NCBI GenBank assembly: GCA_015178975.1
Contig: WHVD01000041.1
Span: forward strand, 496,001-560,000
Direction: 5' to 3'
From: Hysterangium stoloniferum
Taxonomy: Eukaryota > Basidiomycota > Agaricomycetes > Hysterangiales > Hysterangiaceae
Length of the DNA: 64,000 nt
Each line of letters starts with the position of its first letter. The stretch's first letter is position 1. Below, piece by piece: positions 45,330 to 57,884 of the stretch. A program made the position numbers and the translations under genes. A model generated the notes under the pieces. The model had not been told where the DNA came from, searched no databases, and saw only the letters and a list, made by a program, of their open reading frames with translations.

Positions 45330-46345
45330 TCGTTAATCGCGAGCCAATAGGCTTCACAGGTGGGCAATGAGACGAAAACCGGGCTGTGTTGAACAGTAAC
45401 TTGTGGTGTTGAAATTGACGACCGAGAAATGATTGATGTACAGCGTTGCACTTGGAGTGAGCAGGATGGAAGGATGGACATACCACATCTACTTGCTGTG
45501 CCTCTACATTGGACAATGTGTATGACTAACGCCACATGTCAAAATATCGCGGCGGAAGAACAGTGCAGCGAAGCAGCAAGACTCATCGTCAGGTGTTGTG
45601 GGGCCTAAATGAAATAGCGAAGTCTTGAGATAACCACCATACAGCGGAAGTATGACACTGACGGACATATGTGGTACACCTTGCAAATGCAACTCATACC
45701 TGTGGAGTTGCGGCAACTGACGAATAGATTGATATCATAAGCTCAAGCCCAACACGTAAACGTGGATCCGTACATGTGGTAGAAAGGAGAAGGTCATGGC
45801 GGCATGGTAGTCAGTCATTGATCCCTTCCAAGCCCGTGGTCATTGCGCTTGAAAGGAGACGGTTGTGGAAGCTTGAGAGATCCAGCAAATCCAATTTGGC
45901 GTATCGGTCGCTTCCTAGAATACCGCCTTTCTGCCACTGGTCCTAAAGTCCTATCGGCACACCACTTCCCATTGAGCTCACAGCAGAGTACGTGTCACGT
46001 GAATAATTGACAGCTATGGGTGACAGGTCGCAAGACGAGACGGAGGCAACGGTGATTTGGTGATGTGGAACTTGATCGCAATCTCTTGCAAAAAGAATCT
46101 TATCAACCCGCTGCCAACAGCAGCTGATCATCAAGTTTTATGTGTGTTAATATGACGCGCGCATGTTGCTGAAGGGTACGCGTCGTTCTTCCGAGTGTCA
46201 CCTAGAAGAAATTGTACGACGTTGAAAAGAAACGTCAAATAATGTGTAGTGTTCAACTGCAATGAAAGATTGGGCGTACCGCGAGATTTCATGGCTCCAT
46301 CCGGTCAGACCTGGAATGTGCGGCAGTAGTATGCTGAGATACGCA
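45330..46345. repeat. Large inverted repeat, right arm
   Basis: Inverted partner of 42245-43240 (see there). It ends about 100 bp before block C begins. Confidence 0.75.
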
Positions 46346-46449
46346 TTCTTGGTGGATCCTGTGACCTTTCTTTGAGGACAATCGATGAACGGACAGAAGT
46401 CATACGAGTGGGAAGTGACTGCAGGAAGAGCCACGGGAAAGTGCCGCGC

Positions 46450-46715
46450 AGGGGAGATTGGTGATCAGAAACGTTTTGTAATGAGAGAACGTAGGCTATT
46501 AGGCGTACTCGTTACCGTAAGCAGGTGTGGCCCCACACCATCCGCATTTCCGTTTGCATCCGCCATACTCAGAAGGAGTGTTGCGCCTGGGATAACGTCA
46601 ACAGAGAGCGGAGAGTGATTGACATGGTGCTCGCCGACAGGATGATCGACTGTCCAGAGAAGGTTCTGAGGGTCACTGCCCAGTGTCTGAACGGTAGGCA
46701 AACATGGTGTATGGT
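46450..46715 (-). pseudogene. TM surface protein gene, exon-2 remnant (block C)
   Basis: Retains SDPQNLLWTVDHPVGEHHVN and LLLSMADANGNADGVGP. Exons 3-6 are missing on the left. On the right the sequence jumps from GGTGGTTGC to the upstream flank, removing the signal-peptide exon as in copy D. Not functional. Confidence 0.82.
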
Positions 46716-47319
46716 GGTTGCGAGGCAAAATGGAGTGGTTGACCGAGGATTGCTCACAAATACCAAAGCTGATCATCTCGGCTCTGACGATGCAAAGAGG
46801 CAATAAGGGCTTCTTCAGAGGACCAATATAGAAGAATGAGATAAAGCAAAGCACCGACAGCATTGCCGTTCTGGGCGGAAGAGTGCTTTTGCGTTCCCCG
46901 ATCCCAATAAATTGCGGGCGGGTGTTGTATATAATGTGCACGCCTACCAAGGACTTGAAAAGATTTTATTATCCTTGGTTAGCAGGATAAAAGCCTAGTA
47001 TCGAGAGTGTGCGATCATCTGGAGCTAGCATTTCTTAGTCACAGATGCAATTTGCTATCTCCCAATCCGTTTTCGGTGACAAGGGGCAGATTATGCAACC
47101 AACGCCCAACATGATCCATCATACTTATAACCCACTTCTATGTACAGCATTTTCTGTACGTAACGTCTAAATATGTTGATAAGAGTAATTGCGCAAATAT
47201 ACAGATCTATTGTTAGATAAATGGTGGTATATCTAATGGGTTTGGAAGCTGGATTAAAGAAGCAAATAATCAAGGGAATAGGCTAAAGAAAGTAGTATCA
47301 AGAATAATCTTGGTTCATC

Positions 47320-48852
47320 TTAAGCTGCAGTAGGATAATCGCTATATCCAACCGACAAAGCGACACCAGGCACGTAGTACAGATGCTTGAAATCAAGCAC
47401 CGCATCTAATGCTTTTCCCTGCTCAATGCGACGCTGCAAATCTGGATGGCCTATCCATGGAATACCGAAAACGGCCGCATCAATTTTGCCCTCAAGAATC
47501 AGCTGGTCGGCCTCGCCGGGCGTGAGTCCACCGTTGAGGAAGAATTTCGAGTTCTTGAATAGCGAGCCGTAAGATTCTACGATATCGTGCTGGGTGGCTC
47601 TCAATTTTCCTAAACGGGAGGTTGAGCGCCAGGGCCCGTAGAGCGTGAATAATACTTTGAAGAGACTTACCATCGAAAGAAGTGTCATACGCTGCGACAT
47701 AGCGAACCAGGGTGACATACGCGACACGCATCTCATCAAGGCTTTTGATGGCATGTGTGTAGGTCTCCAATGTGTCTTCCAGCGACATGCCCACATCGTT
47801 GTATCCTCCTGGGGCATTAAGTTTCACGCCTACGCGATCCGCCCCCCAAACCTCGATAAGAACTTTAACGACTTCAAAAAGGAACCGAGAGCGGTTTTCA
47901 ACACTCCCGCCCCATTCATCAGTTCGTTTGTTCGATGTATTGTCGAGGAATTGGTGAACCAAGTAACCGTTTGCGGCGTGTACTGGGTATAAATAGTTAG
48001 TTGAGGGGCATTTTATTGACATGGTATATGAACTTACATTCAACTCCGTCAAAGCCTGCCTCCTTTGCCTTCATCGCAGCATGCTTATACTGTGCGACGA
48101 TAATACGAGGGTCGGGGATTTCCGTAGGCTGTTAACTGAGTTGAGAAAAATTGGTCTTCTTCAATCTTGGCTCAATACGTACTGTTACATATCCTGGTTG
48201 ACCAGGCAAGGTGCGGAATTTACCACCACGGGCGGAAATAGCGGATGGTGCCCAGACAGGCTGTAATAATAGTATTTATTTGAGTGAGTGAAGGGTTGAA
48301 TGTGGAACAGATGACATACCGTGCCGGCGGCCTTCTGTTCGGGCATATCTGGATGATTGACACGACCCACTAGAATTTCCGGTGTCAGAATCATGATAAC
48401 TTTCAAACTTGGGATAAAATCGTACAGTGCCATAGCTGGGCGAACAAGTGGCTACCAGCCTCATGGACGACGTCTGTGATATTCTTCCATGCTGCAACAT
48501 GTTCGTCATTCCAAATGCCAGGAGCGTGTTCCCATTCACTCCTATACGACCATCGATGTTAATTATAGAATGAGATCTAATCAAGCGCGGGTACATACCC
48601 TTGACGTGTGATGAGAGCGCCTTCGGAGACTATCAGACCTGCACCACCTTGAGCGCGCTGTTTGTAATATTCAAGCATTGTGTCGTTAGGGACAGTGGTC
48701 GGGAGTGCTCTGTTCCTCGTTAACGCTGACATGACATTTCCTATACGTTCAAAATAATTATAAGTAGTTGTCAAGGTAGAGAAATACGTCTCGTGCGTAC
48801 GGTTATGGAGGAGGATGGGACCAAGTTGGAGGGGTGAACTGATTCCAGACAT
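47320..48852 (-). CDS. Old Yellow Enzyme-type NADH:flavin oxidoreductase, copy C (8 exons)
   Basis: Exons 48852-48801, 48740-48599, 48541-48426, 48369-48320, 48260-48183, 48128-48038, 47982-47671 and 47609-47320 have the same lengths as in copy B and give 377 codons without interruption. FMN- and substrate-site motifs are conserved ([58 protein letters not shown]). Here the alternative exon-4 acceptor has lost its AG (GACAC in place of GACAG), which supports the ATTCTAG acceptor for the whole family. Its former TM-gene neighbour is destroyed, so the two need not work together. Confidence 0.9.
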
Positions 48853-51230
48853 GACTTAAAGTGTTCTAGTAGTTGAGTGTGTTCAAGAGAGAAGCTGTTA
48901 CTGGTGGATTTGAGCTGAGAGATAGCCAACCTCGGCCTCTTTATACTGCCATGGAAATGTTGCGAAAGGCCTTAAGACTCGCATGGTTTGACAACCGTCT
49001 GTAAGGTAACATGATTTTGATTGTTAAGCTGAGAGGGAAAAATAATAACAGAGAGTCTCCTTCGTGAGCATCATCTTGTCATCGAAGGCACGTTGGCGTC
49101 TCTGGTTCCCATCAAACTCAACAACCCAAACACTTTTGGCTGACACGTAGCAGCTTCATAAGCAAACGCTTTATAAAACTGATTAAAAACAAAAAAGAAG
49201 CGCAACTTAGGTTGCTTCATCAGTCCTCCTGAGTCAGGGATGTTCACCGCGCTTCGGTTTAAGAATTTACGCCGGAATCTGGCAGAATTTCGAAATATCA
49301 ACCAAATATTGAATTCGTAACTTCAAATTTTTGCCGCTCGGAAATAAAGTTAATGACCACGCTTATGACAAATTTACATTGTGTATTATCCAAGTAGCCC
49401 CTCAGAATACCAAAATTCCACTTAGTTTGCATTTTGGGGCCCCAAAATATCCACCATCAAGCTTATTAAAAATACAATGAACAAAAATATATTAGCACAG
49501 TGAACCACAAGTCTGCAGTGTGGCATAACTAAGAAAAGTTGTAATAATGTGTGAGGCTTCTGTGCTCGCACAGTGTATGTCAGCTTTCTGATCTGATTTG
49601 GAAGCTTCGGTGCCAAAGAGGTGCAAGATGACGCGTCCTTGATATGTGAACCCATCCATGACAAGTTTTAGTGCTTACCATTGTAGTTGTACCCGGCGCA
49701 AGGGCTGCTAGGTTGAATTCAGAAAAATCGGTAGCATCAGCCAAGTCCGGGTCCAGAGGAAGCCATCATGACACAGCATGTCGGAAGAACCGTGACTACA
49801 TAATAGGAAGGAAAATGACGTTTTGAAGCAAATAGAAGTCAAGATAACTTACAAAGGGTGTAAGGCTCATTATCAACCCGAAACTAGGATGGAGGAACAA
49901 GGCAAGACAACACAAAAAAATATTCGATGTGAAGGGACGAAGGCCCGGTGAGTGGATATTATTAGTCGTTGGATTGAAAATCATTGATAGATTGGGCTTT
50001 ACCTTGCCCCACATGAGCGATAGAATGATAGTCAGAGAGCTCAAAGATTCAAAACATGATTGGATGTCTTTACCCCAGTATCAGTCTACTGATGAGTCAC
50101 AATGGGAATAAGTGATCCATTATATCACTGACATTGACATGGGAGAACAAGAGTGACGATCATACAGAATGATCACCCACCATGGTAAATATGACCACTT
50201 GTTTATCACTCTATACATAAATGTCAGTCATTCATCATTGTGCAATGTATGAAAGTAACACAGACTTGCAGCAATGAATATAGACCACATTATGCTTTAA
50301 TAAACTGAATAAGGCACTCAACAGAGCTGGCCAATGTGTTGTGAGGCACAAAACAACCATCTGTCAGGTAAAAGACAAACCTCTCCATATCATGAATAAA
50401 ACAACCTACACTGCAGCATTACCATAAAATCTCACAATATGTTGTTTCTCTCACTGTTAAGATCTAAAGTCTAAAGCCAAGAGGGGAAATGATGTTAGAG
50501 GGCTAACAGGTATTTTGTACTTACATAACTGGGGGGTCCAATTCTACAAAATACAACTGCTAAATGCCAGATTTCGGGCTTGGCAAGAGATCATTTTTGG
50601 TAGCTCCCATGAGGATGTCGAAATATGCATGGTGATCAAGGTTCTGAGTGCAATTGCATTACAGTTGACTAAATTTATTATCTTTCAATTTTTCAGTTGT
50701 TAGCGTCATGTTACACACCACGAATTTATTTTACTCACTATCCCAACATTGAGTGGAGCTTGGCTTCAACTTATGTGTTACACCTCACATGAACTGTTAG
50801 GGTGCTCTGGTATTTCAAGAAGAGCAAGTAGTATGATTTGGGACTGGAGATGATACTTAGCTGAATTATTAGGGTAACACTAACAAGCCTACCAAACACA
50901 AGATAAAACACAGAAATATGAGGTGAAGAGGGGATAGCTCAATGACAGGGGAGATCACACTTGTTTTAGTGGGATTCCTAAGAGATTGAAAATAAAGAAA
51001 TGAGTATGTACAGGTCTACTATTTATACTATTTATTTAATATTTATTTAGTATTGTTTATTTATTAGAAACTTGAGAAAAATACTACAAACGGATTGTAT
51101 GCACCCTACAGTGCATAGCCACACTTTCAGTGATTATGTAAGCCCACCCTGCACTGTGTAGGTCTATGTGGCATGCTGGTGCTTGCGTAGGCTCTGACTG
51201 CAGTTGCAGTGCCGGCACACAAGGAGGCCT

Positions 51231-51586
51231 TGTTGAGATAGACTCGAGTGCCCAAGTCTATGTCAAGTCTATATGACAATGCTAAGTAGTATCACCCTAC
51301 TCTATGTCAAGTTAACACAACCATACCAAGCCATTACATGCCTTGGACACATATACCACTATTGTAGTTACTTTTCTGTCACATATCCGAAACCTATTTC
51401 GCTAGCACAGTAGCAGCCTCATACCTCAGTTGAACCACTCTTACTGTACATGTCGACTGAGGTATGTTATTATTCCTATAGTTTCAGTTACAGTCAACTC
51501 ACTAAGATATGTTGTAGCATACTTTGTTACAGGTAACAAATATAGTCAAACCACTCTTATGTGTTGACTGAGCATACTTTGTTACA
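51231..51586 (+). mobile_element. Copia-type solo LTR, 356 bp, nested in LTR M
   Basis: Begins TGTTGAGATAGAC and ends ACTTTGTTACA, with target duplication GGCCT at 51226-51230 and 51587-51591. Contains short internal repeats of an AACCACTCTTA..GACTGAG motif. Confidence 0.85.
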
Positions 51587-51603
51587 GGCCTCCATGGGCA
51601 CAC

Positions 51604-52948
51604 TGTTATGACCGGACAATCCTGCCGGACTCTGGGCACTAACCCGTATGCCCCCACGCACTACAAGCACCAATCGTCTGTTTATAGGATTTCCCGCCTG
51701 GACTCCGTTATGTCAAGACTCGTTACGTTCGACCTCATTACGACACATATCAGTCACCGGACTTCCCCCGGACTCCGTCTCTGTCTATGTCCGTCTTTGT
51801 CCCACGCATCAGTCACCGGTCCCCGCTTAGAATCCCGTTACCGCTCTAATCGAGCCCCGTTCCCGTTTTAGTCAAATGACCTGTCACGATTTAGGACTCC
51901 GCTCCCGCTCCGTTTCCCGTTATGGGTTATGCTTTGTCATGATTCGGACTCCGCTCCGTTCCGTTCCGTTCCTAACACCAATTTGGTGTTTACTATTCCC
52001 GTTTCATGTTTTGTTAGTTTCGTTTCACCATTACTGGATTTGGTATGTCATTCACTCCATGGTCTATATAAACTGGCAGATGTTGTACATACAATCCAGT
52101 CAGAAAATACTGTTAGGATACACACACAGGCCGGGTTTCCGGAGAAACCCGCGGGATATCCGGTAGGACTTGGCTTCAGCTTATAGGCTGCGCCCTCGCT
52201 AGATCGTGTTGTCCAATTTCAAATGGACGGACGGGGATCCCGGGGAGTCCAGGCGGGGTTCGTGGGTCGTAGGTCGTAAGTCGGGTCGTGGGTCGTAAGT
52301 CGGAGGTCGTGGGTCGTGAGTCGAGTTGGTTGAGAGAGATAGATGTGCCGGAGCCCGTGGGCTCCGACTAGTGCGAGCGATGTGAATCGAGTAAGGTTTT
52401 AGAGCGGAAAATATTATTAGATTACTGGGGGGAATCTAAGCTAATTTTCTGACTGGATTGTATGTACAACATCTGCCAGTTTATATAGACCATGGAGTGA
52501 ATGACATACCAAATCCAGTAATGGTGAAACGAAACTAACAAAACATGAAACGGGAATAGTAAACACCAAATTGGTGTTAAAAACAGAACGGAACGGAGCG
52601 GAGTCCGAATCGTGACAAAGCATAACCCATAACGGGAAACGGAGCGGGAGCGGAGTCCTAAATCATGACAGGTCATTTGACTAAAACAGGAACGGGGCTC
52701 GATTAGAGCGGTAACGGGATTCTAAGTGGGGACCGGTGACTGATGCGTGGGACGAAGACGGACATAGACAGAGACGGAGTCCGGGGGAAGTCCGGTGACT
52801 GATATGTGTCGTAATGAGGTCGAACGTAACGAGTCTTGACATAATGGAGTCCGGGCGGGAAATCCTATAAACAGACGATTGGTGCTTGTAGTGCGTGGGG
52901 GCGTACGGGTTAGTGCCCGGAGTCCGGCAGGATTGTCCGGTCGTAACA
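51604..52948. mobile_element. Inverted LTR1 composite with one target duplication
   Basis: 51604-52110 is an LTR1 piece on the plus strand. 52111-52948 is a complete LTR1 on the minus strand. Both outer ends are LTR 5' ends, TGTTATGACC and its inverse. CACAC lies at 51599-51603 and 52949-52953. The plus-strand piece stops about 40 bp after its TATATAAAC box, close to where U3 should meet R. The arms share private variants, such as GGACAATCCTGCCGGACTC, so they derive from one template. Confidence 0.85.
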
Positions 52949-53489
52949 CACACAGTGTGAAGCACTGTGTCTGTCAGGGTGTAGGTGGTGGCATCGGCCT
53001 TGAGTCAGTCACTATTGTCTGGCTGTGCCAATGTTGTGTTGTGTCGCTATATCACTGCGTGGCCATATTTGGGATGTAGGCAATGCTGTTGTCATTATGT
53101 CAGTGCTGTTGCTTGACTGTGCCACCACACAGAATGTGCAAATTGTGACTATGCTGCATGCCTGTGCATCACAACAGCATGACTACTTTCAATGGCAGTG
53201 GCAGCGGTGCACTTATGTAATCATTCTTGCGCTGTGCCTGCACTGCTATATGCACATGTAAATATAATAAAATAAAATAAACCAAAATAAAAAAATGGCA
53301 AATATATAATCTATATATTGCCCTGACATGAATCAACTGGAAGGCTGAAATGCTAAGGGTTGAGGAGGTAAGTGTCACAGCTGGCCAATGACATCTTCAA
53401 GAGTATTAGGAGCAAGCAAAGGGTAATTTAAGTTGATATTCAAACTGAAGAACTATAGCATACATGATAGGGTTTTTATACAAATGTAT

Positions 53490-53825
53490 AATGGATGATC
53501 AGAAGGCTGATCAAGGAAGTGAGAAGTTGTGACAGGTCAAGGGAAGTGGGAAAAGGAATAAGGATCAAGCTAAGACTAAATGTGATGAAACACAAGTATT
53601 CTAAAGGTTATGAGGTGGAAAATAAAGCATACACATATGTAGAATGGGTAATGGGAGTCTCAGGATGGAGATAGGATGGGATGACCAAAAAGGTAATCTA
53701 CAGAGAAACATATGTCAGGATGCTGCAGGCAGTGACTCCTGGGTCTGGGATACTGATACTGGGGTGCCAGAGGGTTATGAGGGTAAAGCCAAGTTGTGGG
53801 GGTCTGAAATGATAGGATCCTAACA
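53490..53825 (-). mobile_element. LTR fragment, TGTTAGGATCC family
   Basis: On the minus strand it starts TGTTAGGATCCTATCATTTC at 53825. The LTR at 54648 opens with the same family sequence in the opposite orientation. Its left end is not resolved. Confidence 0.45.
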
Positions 53826-54189
53826 CTCACCCATTTTGTGTGCATTCAGTAGAGAAGACTTAGCATCCTGCTACACAGCATTCTGGACCTCAACTGGTAG
53901 AGTGTTCCTGGGTTGTAATGCTTCCACAATCATGTACATAAAAAAGTAATAGTACATGCATGTGTTTGTACTGACACCTAGTTGTCACTCAACTGTAGCA
54001 CAAGTGATCACATGGTCAGATCCAAATTACTAAAGTCCTGGGCTGAGCACAGACTGGAGTGTGTGCTTCAGGATGATTCTAGCACTGCTTAATTGGTAAT
54101 TCTTTCAAAGTTGGTAGATTGTCAGAGATACAATAATGATAATTGTGGACAACACCAAAGGAATAACACTTGTATAACAGATGGAATTA

Positions 54190-54640
54190 TATATATTTAA
54201 AATAAGAAACTTTAGTACAAGTAAATATTTGTTAAGCAGGGATGGGCTGGCTGGGACTTGCCTTACCAAGTCCCCATCTCAATGGCTTTAAAAGCAGCTA
54301 TGCATTCCACACCACAATAAGATCCAGCAACATTTTTTTGTTTCTTTAATACCCATAATACCACTCCAGAACCAAGGACAAAGGCAGAGCCACCAACACT
54401 ACAGTGGGTATCTAACCAGTTAGCTCAATTGGAATTGGAGTAAACCAGAAGTTGAGTATTGATGTTGCCACTTAGCTTGACTTTCAGAGCTCAAGTTCTT
54501 TTTAAGTATTGTATAACATGAATAGCAGTGTGCCAGTGAGATATGGAGTAAGAATTGAGGAATTGGGTGACTTGTTGAACAGCATAAGGGATGCCAGGTC
54601 AAGTAGAGATGACTGGGTATAGTAGTCAACAAATTGTATG
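54190..54640 (-). mobile_element. Ty1/Copia RNase H-region relic
   Basis: Minus-strand matches to the Copia C-terminal region (VTQFLNSYSISHWHTAIHV-like, then a GSAFVLGSGVVLW..KKQKNVA stretch). Broken and old. It lies between two LTR fragments of opposite orientation. Confidence 0.55.
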
Positions 54641-54647
54641 TACAGTG

Positions 54648-55285
54648 TGTTAGGATCCCATCATTTTGGACCCCTGTGACTTATTTCTCACTAGAAAACC
54701 CTCATCATCTCGTTATTGGAGCTTCCACCCACAACATTACCCCTTGTGGTACCTCTGATACTTGTTTACATATAGTACACTCCAGCCCCATTCTGTCTGC
54801 TCCATCTGCTCCTCCATGTTCCATCTCCATGTATACTCTTAGTTGCCACCTAGTATTGTTTCTTAGTACCATACATTAGTTTCTATCTCTCTCCACCTCA
54901 TCATCACTCCCCTTTGATCCATCCTACACTTTGCTTCTCTGATCAGTCTTCCAATCACCTGTCTCAATGTAGTATAAAGTTCTTTCCATATACACTACAG
55001 TTCTTCAGTTTGAATATCAACTTAGATTAGCCCTTTTTAGTTTTTTGCCTTTTCTCTCATTGCTACATTCTTGAAGAGTGGTCTTTGGCATGTCACAACC
55101 CTCTACTCTTTAACTTTAGTGATTCAGACCCCCAGTTGATTAAGCTAAGTGTCAATTCTACTCATATCATACTATCTGCTCTGTTTCAAATATCAGAGCA
55201 CCCTGACAGTTCATGTGAGGGTGCAACACATAAGTTGAACCCAAGCTCTGCTATGGTTATAGAGTTGGACCTCCCAACTAGCATG
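54648..55285 (+). mobile_element. LTR, TGTTAGGATCC family
   Basis: Starts TGTTAGGATCCCATC. Its tail carries GAGGGTGCAACACATAAGTT..CCAAGCTC, the same tail seen inside segment E (9915-9955). The 3' end near 55285 is estimated. Confidence 0.5.
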
Positions 55286-55319
55286 ATTTCTATCATCAGC
55301 CCCCTGATTTAACTCGTTT

Positions 55320-55870
55320 CCTATCATTGGCCATCTGAACTTGACAAGATAATCGGAAACTCGTTGATTGTCCTTCATCTTGAGCGTCATTAGTTCGTTT
55401 TCTGCTTCGCCGGATTGATCATAAGGTCCGAAATTAGTTTCCAGTTCTTCCACGAAAGCATCCCAGTCGTCGAGCCATACGGGTGTCTCGTCGGATATTC
55501 CGGATAGTCCGGGTTCGAACCAATCCTGAGCGGTATCATTGAGATATGAGAGCGCAAAATTGACTTTTCGACTGTCGGATTTAAAAGCATTGGGTCGATC
55601 ATGGAAACTGAAATGGCATTGGAGAAGGAAATTCTTCAATTTTTTCGGATCCTTGCCGGTAAATGGTTCGGGTTCTTTGACTCCGGTGCGGGATGATTCT
55701 TTGCTATCCTCAGCGGATTTCAAATAGTCAGCGAATTTCACAATGGAGTTGATAAACAACATTTCAGTCGGTTCGTCGGGAGATTTCTTTTTTGATGTCT
55801 CCGGCTGATCTTCTGCTTCGTTGTCGGAAGTATGGGGATCATTGGGATCAGCATTTCCCCTCTTCCCAGC
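55320..55870 (-). mobile_element. Ty3/Gypsy gag fossil, truncated
   Basis: The minus-strand open stretch has EPFTGKDPKKLKNFLLQCHF, WLDDWDAFVEELETNFGPYD and DNQRVSDYLVKF, a capsid-type Gypsy gag diverged from the other two. It is more GC-rich than its surroundings and less broken, so probably younger. It is cut at the left by LTR material and followed on the right by a Tc1 relic. Confidence 0.75.
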
Positions 55871-55878
55871 TTAGATTT

Positions 55879-56751
55879 TAGCACAGTGGCTCAAAAAACT
55901 GCCTTAATGTTTTGTGCTTTTGTAAACATAATTACATGGGAATGATCTAGCAACCTTCAAATGATGACTTGGTGGTGGGATAAAATGGTCTTTTGTATCC
56001 AGTTATGAGAGCCACCCACCATTGATGTGAATCCAATAAAGATCTTGGGAGAAATAAATATTTAGAGTTGGTGGTGGATCGGGACAGTTTTTTTAGCATC
56101 ATTTTATCAAATGCATTACAGTCATGTAATATTTGGTATTGCCCTCCTGGCCCTTGAATACAACTTGTAGTCATCTAGGCATGCTTTCCCATAGGTCTTC
56201 AGTGATACTCTCCCATTCAACTGCTGCCCTTTCCAACAATTGCCAAACACCCAATGTTGGCACATCATATGCTAAAATATCATGCTTCAAGAGAGTCAAA
56301 AGGTGCTCAATTGGATTGAGGTCTGGAGATTGTCTAGGTCATTTCAAAACTGTGATTTTCTAGTCTTTAAATCACTTTGGGCAATTTTGGAGGTGTGCTA
56401 GTCATTGTCTTGTTGGAATATTAATTCCCTTGCCAGGAATTTCCAATCTCTGAGCACTCTCCAGTAGCTCTCCCTCCAAAATGCTGAGATATTGGTGATC
56501 CATCTTCCCCTCAACCTCAGAAAGAACCTCAGGTCCATTCCAGCCAATCCATCCCCAGACCATGATTCAACCTCCTCCAAACCCTATTATTGCCTCCACC
56601 TCCCTATCTCCAAATTATTCTCCAGGCTTCTTCCAGTAATATGTGGACCCATCTGACCCAAACCCATGGGTTTGGTCTCATATAACCAAATGACCCTCTT
56701 CCAGTCCTCTACAGTCCAGTTTTCATGCTTCTGAGTGAATGCCAGATTGGG
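55879..56751 (-). mobile_element. Tc1-like transposon relic, 5'-truncated
   Basis: The left end GTGGCTCAAAAAACTGCC matches the terminal motif of the element at 21823. The minus strand carries transposase pieces: ENWTVEDWKRVIW near 56690-56730, QDND at about 56400, and a C-terminal part near 56130-56220. It has several stops and frame changes (stops near 56343 and 56304, for example) and no N-terminal third. It abuts a gag at 56752. Confidence 0.75.
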
Positions 56752-57672
56752 TCCAAGTTTGCCTGTGAGGTCTGGTTTTCTGGTTGTTGCTGTTTACCAG
56801 ATTGCTGACTTCTACTGCTGTGACTGGAGTTGTTGTTGGAAGACTTCTTATCAATCTTCTGGTCAGATTGTGTGGAATTTGAGTTGTTATTAGATGAGCT
56901 ATTGTTGTTGGGCTCATTTGTCAAGGACTTATTAGTCCTGTCTGCAGGATTCTCATGGGAAATCTTTGTGTGGGTGCAGAGTTGCCCCATTGACAACATG
57001 CTGTTAGGTTGTTGAACTGCACAATGTAGTCCATGATGCACTGATTGTCCTTCATATGAAGATTGGTGAGGCTGTTCTTGGCTTCTCTGGTTGGAATGTA
57101 TGGGCCAAAATTCATTTCCAGTTCTTCAATGAATGCATCCCAATCATGGAGCCAAATGAGCTCTTCTGAGGTGAGTCCACTGAATGCAGGTTTGAACCAT
57201 TTTAATGTTGATCCTGAGAGGTATGAAAGTGCACAGTTGACCTTTTGGGACTCTGGTAAATGCAGCTGGTTGATCACACAAATTGAAATGACACTGCATG
57301 AGAAAGGTTGACAATGTATTAAGGTTCAAGCCAGTAAAAGGTTCCAGTGCATTGACTTTTGATCAGATGGGTTCCTGGACTTTCTTATCATTGGCCATGC
57401 TATAATTTATTAGTGTCTCCAAAGTCCTTGCTAATAACTCAGGAAGTGGGTTCCAGGGCTTCAGAGGGTTTATGGGTTCCAGTATAGGGGCATTGCTATC
57501 TTCATCAGCATCCACAGATTCTTCTGAGTTCCATAATTTCCTTGAAAAATGATTCATCCATGAGGGTCAGCTTGGCCAGTGGTGTCTGGGTAGTGTACAG
57601 GGCAAGTGGGGATCAGAGAGTAGCAGGTCCTGGTATATTTGACTGTTTAGACACCTTCTCTCTTGGAGGCAT
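56752..57672 (-). mobile_element. Ty3/Gypsy gag fossil
   Basis: Minus strand, starting MPPREKVSKQSNIPGP and closely related to 13409-14641. Has a WLHDWDAFIEELEMNFGPYI motif and an Asn/Ser/Gln-rich linker. The zinc-knuckle end is lost at the junction with the Tc1 relic. Broken in several places. A leader or LTR tail with CTTCAACTTATGTACTGTGCC lies upstream near 57780-57810. Confidence 0.75.
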
Positions 57673-57884
57673 TACAGAAAATGATCTGTGAGATTGGATC
57701 AGAATACACTGTTAAGTTCAGGGCTTATGGGCAGAAATATGGGGAAAGCCTGTGGGGGTTCCAGGGACAATAGGATCTGGCTTCAACTTATGTACTGTGC
57801 CTTCATATTATTGTTGGGTCCTAATGTGAGATGGGTATGGGTATCCCAAGGTCTGTTATATATTTTGTCATTTCTAGTTTATAG

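Larger units (their letters stand above)
50867..53328 (+). mobile_element. Solo LTR family M with two nested LTR insertions
   Basis: Begins TATTAGGGTAACAC (TG start changed to TA) and ends GCCCTGACA, with target duplication TGAAT at 50862-50866 and 53329-53333. Interrupted by a Copia-type LTR (51231-51586) and an inverted LTR1 composite (51604-52948). The remainder is about 750 bp, with a variable GTGCC-rich middle compared with the copy at 10718. Confidence 0.85.
49767..53377 (-). other. Segment E, block C orientation
   Basis: Begins CATGACACAGC and ends TAAGTGTCA between flanks AGCCAT and CAGCTGGCC. Without nested LTRs it is about 1.1 kb. About 200 bp at 50553-50755 are extra relative to A and B. 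A 60-codon frame (49929-50111) matches the C-terminal half of the block A ORF. Confidence 0.72.
46450..53514. other. Segmental duplication block C
   Basis: Lacks the OYE fragment and most of the TM gene. Contains a TM exon-2 remnant, an intact OYE gene and segment E loaded with nested LTRs. Right-flank homology to block A runs to about 53514. Confidence 0.85.
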
